Shown: positions 58,880 through 64,000 of the stretch, piece by piece
Numbering within the stretch: position 1 is the stretch's first letter
Layout of the letters: each line of letters begins with the position of its first letter
DNA from: Hymenopellis radicata
Lineage: Eukaryota; Basidiomycota; Agaricomycetes; Agaricales; Physalacriaceae
Direction: 5' to 3'
Assembly: GCA_015501595.1 (NCBI GenBank)
Contig: JADNRX010000002.1
Coordinates: 744,001-808,000, forward strand
DNA length: 64,000 nt
Notes under the pieces: model-generated
The model's database searches: none
Told to the model about the DNA's origin: nothing
The model's input: the letters and a program-made list of their open reading frames with translations, nothing else
Made by a program: the position numbers and the translations under genes

Positions 58880-59507
58880 ATGGTCTGTCATATTTCACTC
58901 CCAGGTCAAGTATCTACCTTATGCGTCCACATAGACATCTCTTACCGTCGACATTCCTCAATCTATCAAAGATAGCTTGAAGAAATTCCGCTTTGCCCGC
59001 CGCAGTGCAGGTCATGCCGCCCTCGTCATCAAGATCAACAAGGCCGACTTGATCATGGAGGAAGTCGAGCAGTTTGACGATATCAGCGTTGAGGACCTTG
59101 CAGAAGGTAGATCATATCCAAAATCCAAGGTCTCGATGTTCATCTACGTGGCTAGAGCTACCTGAGAACAGTCCACGATATGTGGTTCTCAGCTATGAAG
59201 TCAGCCATGCGGATGGAAGGAAATCATTCCCTCTAGTACTCTTGAACTGGGCGCCCACAACAAGTGAAACTGGTCTGTCCTTGCCAGCCTGATCACATAT
59301 CATTCCAAGCTCAACTACGCTAGGACTCCTTACCCTACATGCGAGCGCATTGCTCAACTTCCAAAACACCGTTTGTGGCGGCTCCGTCTCCCGCCAACTA
59401 CCACTAAGTACTTCCTATAGGCCGGTGTCAGCAAGGTCATTGAAATGCGAGACGGGCCCGAAGGACTCACCACGGAGGCAATTGACAGTAAACTGGGTAG
59501 TAACTAG
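58880..59507 (+). CDS. glia maturation factor (ADF-homology protein)
   Basis: Actin regulator that binds Arp2/3 and helps remove branches (GMF/AIM7). Exons join to TSLTVDIPQSIKDSLKKFRF, AALVIKINKADLIMEEVEQF, DDISVEDLAE | ELPENSPRYVVLSYEVSHAD, GRKSFPLVLLNWAPTTSETG, LLTLHASALLNFQNTAGVSK and VIEMRDGPEGLTTEAIDSKL, ending in the TAG at 59505-59507. The start codon is best taken as the isolated ATG at 58880-58882, followed directly by a 53-nt intron gtctgt...cacatag; exon 1 then codes only for Met. It ends 22 bp from the convergent GPI14 gene. Confidence 0.9.
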
Positions 59508-59529
59508 TCGCAGCACAAATGTATAACTC

Positions 59530-61027
59530 TCAATCGCATTTCTTGTACGCATCCATGATACCACTGAGGACCCAACAATTTCCGACGACGTAGACGAGGC
59601 CGCGTGCCCACAAACTGAAGAATACGTTTTTGCCCATGAACTCCAGTTGGTATCCTTCGCTAAGCCATAACCCTTGAACTGCCGCCCAGACGGTTACCAG
59701 AGCAAGGCCTTTCCGGCGGGACATGTTCAGAGAGGGTAGTAGGAGTGGCAGAAAGAGAAGATACCACAGGAAATACTGTTGTGTGCATCAGTCACAAGTT
59801 CCCGTTTGTTACGCTTCCCGCGCCATACCTGTGATGTGCAGACTTTATTGAACACTACGAAGACCGACGTTTGTACGAACCAAGCGAACACCAAATCGCC
59901 CTTGCGTCCGAATAAAAGACCAGACCCTAGGGTTAGAGTCATTTGAGGAACGAAACTGACGAGCGGAGATCGAAGTATGGTTTCCCAACTTGCGACTTTG
60001 AGCGCTTCGGTTGTCGAGTTTATTGGTTGCGGATACGTGAGATAGGTCATGTAGAAGTAGGGAGAAAAGTTATGTCGGTGATCGAGACGATGAAGGTGAT
60101 ATAGATAGGTTTCTTGAAGAAATGGTTCTCCCCATCTGATTATGAACAATCAATAGGCGAGGTGATACTGGTGTGAGAATCATACATTAGGAAACACCCG
60201 GCTCCAAGTGATATGAAGGTAAAGAGACTCGTAAGTCCGAAGGATATCGTCCTCCAGTTGACCAACGATGTAACATATCTCTTCCAGGTTGGTCTGTTTG
60301 GAACAGATCCAATTACTCCGAGACAAGCCAGTCCATAGACGCCAGGATATATTTTCCAATGCGTGCTAATACCCAACAACACAGCCGTTGTCCTCCACCG
60401 GTTCATGAGAGCCGCGTGTAGTGTAAGAAGAACGAACAGGCAAAGAACAGACTCTGAAGAGCCTCTCGTCGATATTGAGAAAACCATGGGATTCAAGAGA
60501 TGTATAGCAGTATATCTTGCCGCGAGTTGCTTGATATCCGGTTGTACACCTTCTTTTCCGGAACCAAGCGTGGCAGGAAGAATGACTGTGACCAGAAGCT
60601 GGTAGATGAGGATCCCATTGACAATATCGCACGCGGCGAAGAGATATTTTCCAAAAGAGGGATGCAACCATTCGTTGGGTGCCAGAAGAAGAGCCAGTAA
60701 TGGTGTGTATCGATATGTTTCTCGCGTGTACGGGCTGAGGTGGACGTTAGTACTGTGCTCTCAGCCTTACTTGAGAATCACGTACTCTCCGAACGGTAAA
60801 TCAATTCCCAACCAGTCCTTCAGCGGCCCTTGAGCGTGATTCGCGGCACCTGGTCCAGGATGCAGGAGGTATGCAGCTGCATCGCTAAAGACACGGTAGT
60901 CGATGTCGGTGTACTTGACGAGCGACCTGGCATCGTGCCATTCGCTGTACAGTATAAGCACAACGCGAATGACGACGGAGACCAGTATTATGAAGGGAAA
61001 GGACCAGACATCGCGAATTAAAGCCAT
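59530..61027 (-). CDS. GPI14: GPI mannosyltransferase I (PIG-M/GPI14)
   Basis: ER membrane enzyme adding the first mannose to the GPI precursor. Start MALIRDVWSFPFIILVSVVI; the catalytic motif is YTDIDYRVFSDAAAYLL, followed by PLKDWLGIDLPFG and YTPLLALLLAPN across introns. Further blocks: YTAIHLLNPMVFSISTRGSS, SESVLCLFVLLTLHA, HWKIYPGVYGLACLGV, the luminal HRLDHRHNFSPYFYMTYL and QTSVFVVFNKVCTSQ | YFLWYLLFLPLLL; the C-terminus ends IMDAYKKCD at 59530. Around ten membrane helices. It starts 67 bp from the divergent mS33 gene. Confidence 0.93.
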
Positions 61028-61094
61028 GATGGCAGTAGGACGAGCACTTGGAACCCAATTCTAGGGTTTCACTCAGTTCGCTCCTGCCACCATC

Positions 61095-61450
61095 ATGGCC
61101 GCGCCTTCGCGGCTAACAGCACTCAAGAAGCTGCAATGCGGCATCTTCCAGACGACTTATAACCCACACAACGTGCGAACCGGCGCAAAATATCTGCGCG
61201 CGCGTTTACGCGGTCCCTCCATGATGGCATACTACCCACCTACTATCAATATCGCTAAAATAATGCGACAATACCCAGAATTGGAGATTGTTAATGAGCC
61301 GGAGGTGACCCGTCTGCAGGACGTGGCGGACAAGAAGAGGAGAGGGAAGGGTGCACCCAAGAAGAAGAAGGAGAAGGGTACGTACATCTCTTTTCAACTC
61401 TGAGTGAATGTACTAACGAGGACACAGTGAAAGACAAGAAAAAGAAATAG
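61095..61450 (+). CDS. RSM27: mitochondrial small-subunit ribosomal protein mS33
   Basis: Mitochondrial ribosomal protein of the MRPS33/RSM27 family. Start MAAPSRLTALKKLQCGIFQT, then YNPHNVRTGAKYLRARLRGP, SMMAYYPPTINIAKIMRQYP, VTRLQDVADKKRRGKGAPKK, one intron (gtacgt...ggacacag) and a final VKDKKKK, stop TAG at 61448-61450. About 103 residues; all family blocks present. It is divergent from GPI14. Confidence 0.93.
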
Positions 61451-61679
61451 CTTATGTGCAATACACTTTCTTTTCTCTGCGAGAATACGCGAACATTTCG
61501 TCACAGCTCTTCCTTTGTTTCCGGCTTTCCTCGGATGCTGGACACTGACTGCACCAATTCTTTTTGGCCGTTGGTTATGACATTAGTCTCTTATTGACTC
61601 GACTCTACCCACCGCGACCGTTTCTCAAGAGTCTATTAAACTTATATTCCTAGATGAACAAAGGGAGATCACTGATACT

Positions 61680-62258
61680 CCATGTCGCTCCCGTATCGTC
61701 TTCATACTCTCGTGCAGTGCGCGCGCCGGCTCCTCGCTTATCAGCAGGTAACGGTACGTCTCTCCCGCTACTTCAGGTCCATCCTTGTCGTTAATGCGCC
61801 ACATAGTGCCGATTGCACTGCGAAAGCCTACAAACGCATAGCGGCTGAAAGACGGAGCGCGTCAAAACAGTTAATCTGAACATCTTAGTGTGCTGTGAAT
61901 GTCCTGTCGCTGTCTCGCACGCGCTAAGGAACACGAGGTCTGCGTTTGGTAGATTCGACTCAATCAAGTGTGCAAGCTTAAGTTTAGTCCCATTATCCAG
62001 CAACAAGGAACTATCCGTTGGGGCCTCACACATTACTGGAGAGCAAAATGCACTATATCCGCCTTGGTAATTCGAGATTAATGGGTGATTACTCCAGACC
62101 AATATGAGGTATGCTGTCCAGACTTTTCTGCCTTTGGCAAACTCACCGAGCAGCGCCCCATCTTTAGCTCCCCGGACTAAAATGGTGCGTTCGCGGTTCG
62201 TTGCCTGCCGGGCATTGCAACGGACCAGGTGAGTTCTTCTAAGTCGCCCTCGGCGCAT
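61680..62258 (-). pseudogene. CHAT-domain remnant
   Basis: Minus-strand sequence with the C-terminal half of a fungal TPR-CHAT (caspase/separase-like peptidase) domain: SSLLLDNGTKLKLAHLIESN, LPNADLVFLSACETATG (containing the Cys of the CHAT site), then, in a different frame, FVGFRSAIGTMWRINDKDGP and EVAGETYRYLL. The His half (usually HFACHG) is not visible, the two parts are out of frame and no splice sites join them. It seems to be a decayed fragment; alternatively, the 3' end of a gene whose other exons lie beyond the next element. Confidence 0.65.
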
Positions 62259-62523
62259 TCACTTTTAGCAAGCCTTCGGCAATATTTTTCCTTTGCGCGG
62301 ACTCGGCGACGCGCTTCTCAATCTCAGGACATGATCGTTAGTTTCCTTACCTGGCGGGGTGCTTAGGTATGCTGCGTGTGGTGTCTCATACCCCAGCTCT
62401 TGCTACACCCCGTCAGGTGCGTCTTTAATTTCTTACTTGTCTCTCAGTCTTTCTCACTACACCACGCCAGTGTATTTCGTCGTCGACACACAAATAAATT
62501 TCCATCTCTCGAGTCATTTGCTA

Positions 62524-63751
62524 ATGCCCGATACAAAAGCCAGCACCAAAGTGACACAACTGTCCCTGACGTCCCGGCCGACTCCCTATACGAAGACGAG
62601 TACGGTCGGCAGGTTAGGAGGAGCCTCGAAGAAATTGTCGGACGCTTCAAAGACGGCCGTGCATCCAAGATCGAGGTTGAAACCACGATCGTCGCCTACT
62701 TCGCCAACGTCGCAGTTGCCCAGGTTCACGACTTTGACGGACAACTCGAGCTCAAACCTTGGTTCGAACAGCTCGAGAGCGATGCCTGCCGATATGACAG
62801 TGCCAGTCAACGCGGGCGCGAATTCACGCTCGGACGTGACCAACCCGAGAAGGAGGTCGACAGGCTTGAAGACAATGATAAAGAAGAAGAGGGAGATGAC
62901 GAAGAAGAACACCCTGCTCCGTCAGTCCATAGCAAGCGCCCACGAGGTGACTCGTCCCCAGCAGGCTCCGACCCAGGGAGCGGTGACGAACGCCCTGAAC
63001 GCAAGCGACGACGCGCCCATTCCGCACAGAGCGAAGAGCAGGATGCATCCTTGTTCGGTTGGGCCTCGGCGGCATCTGCTCAACTCACCCCCGCGCATAG
63101 AAAAGTCCGCGATGCAGTCGAGAATCATCGACGCGACATCAAAAACGCCATGCGGAGCCTCTTGCGGTCAGGCGTTGCTCCAGTCTTCCCCCAACATCTC
63201 TGGGAAAAGGTCTTACTCGATGAACCAGTCGACTTTGACGAGATCAATGGCTTCTTCTTTTCCTTTTCCACGAAACTCGACGTCGAGGAGAAAAAGACAG
63301 TCAACACCGCTGTCGCCTGGCTCCGCTGTTTCGACAAATACAGCGAAGCAGTCGAGACGGTCTTCCCGCATCGAGCGGCCGAACTCCGTGCGTGGCGGCG
63401 CCACATCGACGACTTGTTCACAGCCAAAGGCGACGAGTCGCACATCCGCGTCATCGCGTATGACATTGCCGCACGCAAAGTCATCGGCTCCAGCCCAGCA
63501 ATCCTCTTCAACCAATGTGATGCCCGAGAACTCGTCAGTCTTCGGATGGTCTCGGCGGCCCGGCCGGCATCGACATTCATGGTACCGGTGGAGGAGCCCA
63601 GTCGACAACAACCAAGTCGGGGAAACGCAGAGAGATTTGCAACAATTGGAACAAGGGCAAGTGCCCTCGGCATCCATGTCCCCGACGACACGTCTGCAGT
63701 GCCTGCGAAGGACTGCACGTCTCCAGCACCTGCAAAGCAAAAGGAAACTGA
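62524..63751 (+). mobile_element. gag-like zinc-knuckle ORF of a retroelement, frame interrupted
   Basis: Matches a protein type that occurs in many copies in agaricomycete genomes next to reverse-transcriptase or recombinase ORFs. Blocks in the main frame: VPDVPADSLYEDEYGRQVRR, SLEEIVGRFKDGRASKIEVE, an acidic disordered stretch, then FPQHLWEKVLLDEPVDFDEI, VAWLRCFDKYSEAVETVFPH and HIRVIAYDIAARKVIGSSPA. The start ATG at 62524 (MPDTKASTKVTQ) lies in another frame, and the C-terminal zinc knuckle (REICNNWNKGKCPRHPCPRR ... HVCSACEG, stop at 63749-63751) in a third. Either one short intron (gtcagt...gcccag, 68 nt) and one frameshift exist, or the copy is dead. Confidence 0.65.
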
Positions 63752-64000
63752 GCCCTCGGCTGGTCATCCTTTCCTTTCAGGTCTGCTTGTCGATTCGTTA
63801 GAGGACGATAACGACGACGGGAGCAAAGCGTGCGTCGAGAGTTGTGGAGTTGAAAAAGACATGAGTGGTACTATATTTTTCCTGCGCCGTGGACATGAAA
63901 TCATGAACCTTCGAGTCTGACATGGATGTCCCAAGGACTCTGGACACCGAGGCAAACGGAGGTTGGAAAGAAAGACGATGCGTTCATTGGCATTTCACAC

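Noticed and set aside
62359..63801. 480-codon open frame overlapping the gag-like ORF
   Set aside because: It is a shifted frame of the same region; the sequence is low-complexity Ser/Arg/Thr and lacks the conserved blocks seen in the other frame, except that it contains the likely original start codon.
1..64000. CRISPR arrays, bacterial operons, prophage
   Set aside because: No regular spaced repeats and the spliced genes show the window is eukaryotic.

Overview
The window is nuclear DNA of a filamentous basidiomycete, most likely an Agaricomycete. The evidence is the dense spacing of genes on both strands, many introns of about 46-60 nt with GT-AG (and several GC-AG) borders, and the closest recognisable protein sequences, including families I know mainly from mushrooms (a DUF7918 protein, a Cys-rich single-pass membrane family, a fungal CHAT domain, a gag-like zinc-knuckle ORF). 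Coordinates given for genes run from start to stop codon and include introns; exon joins were worked out by eye from splice sites and family motifs.

Layout. 1-1408: nothing recognised except a possible 3' end of a gene at the left edge. 1409-23540 is a conserved housekeeping block: XAP5/FAM50 (-), mitochondrial uS13 (+), TRAPP subunit BET3 (-), the 18S rRNA methyltransferase BUD23 (+) followed by a decayed tandem copy of its own 3' end, a BCS1-like AAA ATPase (-), a J-domain/ankyrin protein (+), LUC7 (+), a large regulator-like protein (+), a USP48-type deubiquitinase (-), the GPI transamidase subunit GAA1 (+) and SAM37/metaxin (-). 23868-32359 holds a secreted PL1 pectate lyase, a DUF7918 protein, an aldehyde dehydrogenase, an HSP12-type stress protein and a CHM7-like ESCRT-III protein.

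32813-43878 is an accessory stretch. It carries four same-strand paralogues of a Cys-rich secreted/single-pass membrane protein family, interleaved with a GNAT-like acetyltransferase, another secreted protein and an aldo-keto reductase. 44359-45503 is ribosomal protein uL30 (RPL7), one of whose introns carries a C/D snoRNA candidate with a 13-nt match to 25S rRNA. 46634-52515 is an F-box/LRR-like gene with a truncated, frameshifted paralogue and a third fragment, and two uncharacterised divergent genes inserted between the pieces.

52711-61450 returns to housekeeping genes: a tail-anchored inositol polyphosphate 5-phosphatase, a beta-carbonic anhydrase, an MFS transporter, glia maturation factor, the GPI mannosyltransferase PIG-M/GPI14 and mitochondrial mS33. 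The right end (61680-63751) holds a broken CHAT-domain remnant and a gag-like element ORF whose reading frame is interrupted. Functional links are modest: GAA1 and GPI14 act at the two ends of GPI-anchor biogenesis; SAM37, BCS1-like, uS13m and mS33 are mitochondrial; BUD23, uL30 and the snoRNA concern the ribosome; LUC7 and probably XAP5 concern RNA processing or gene expression.
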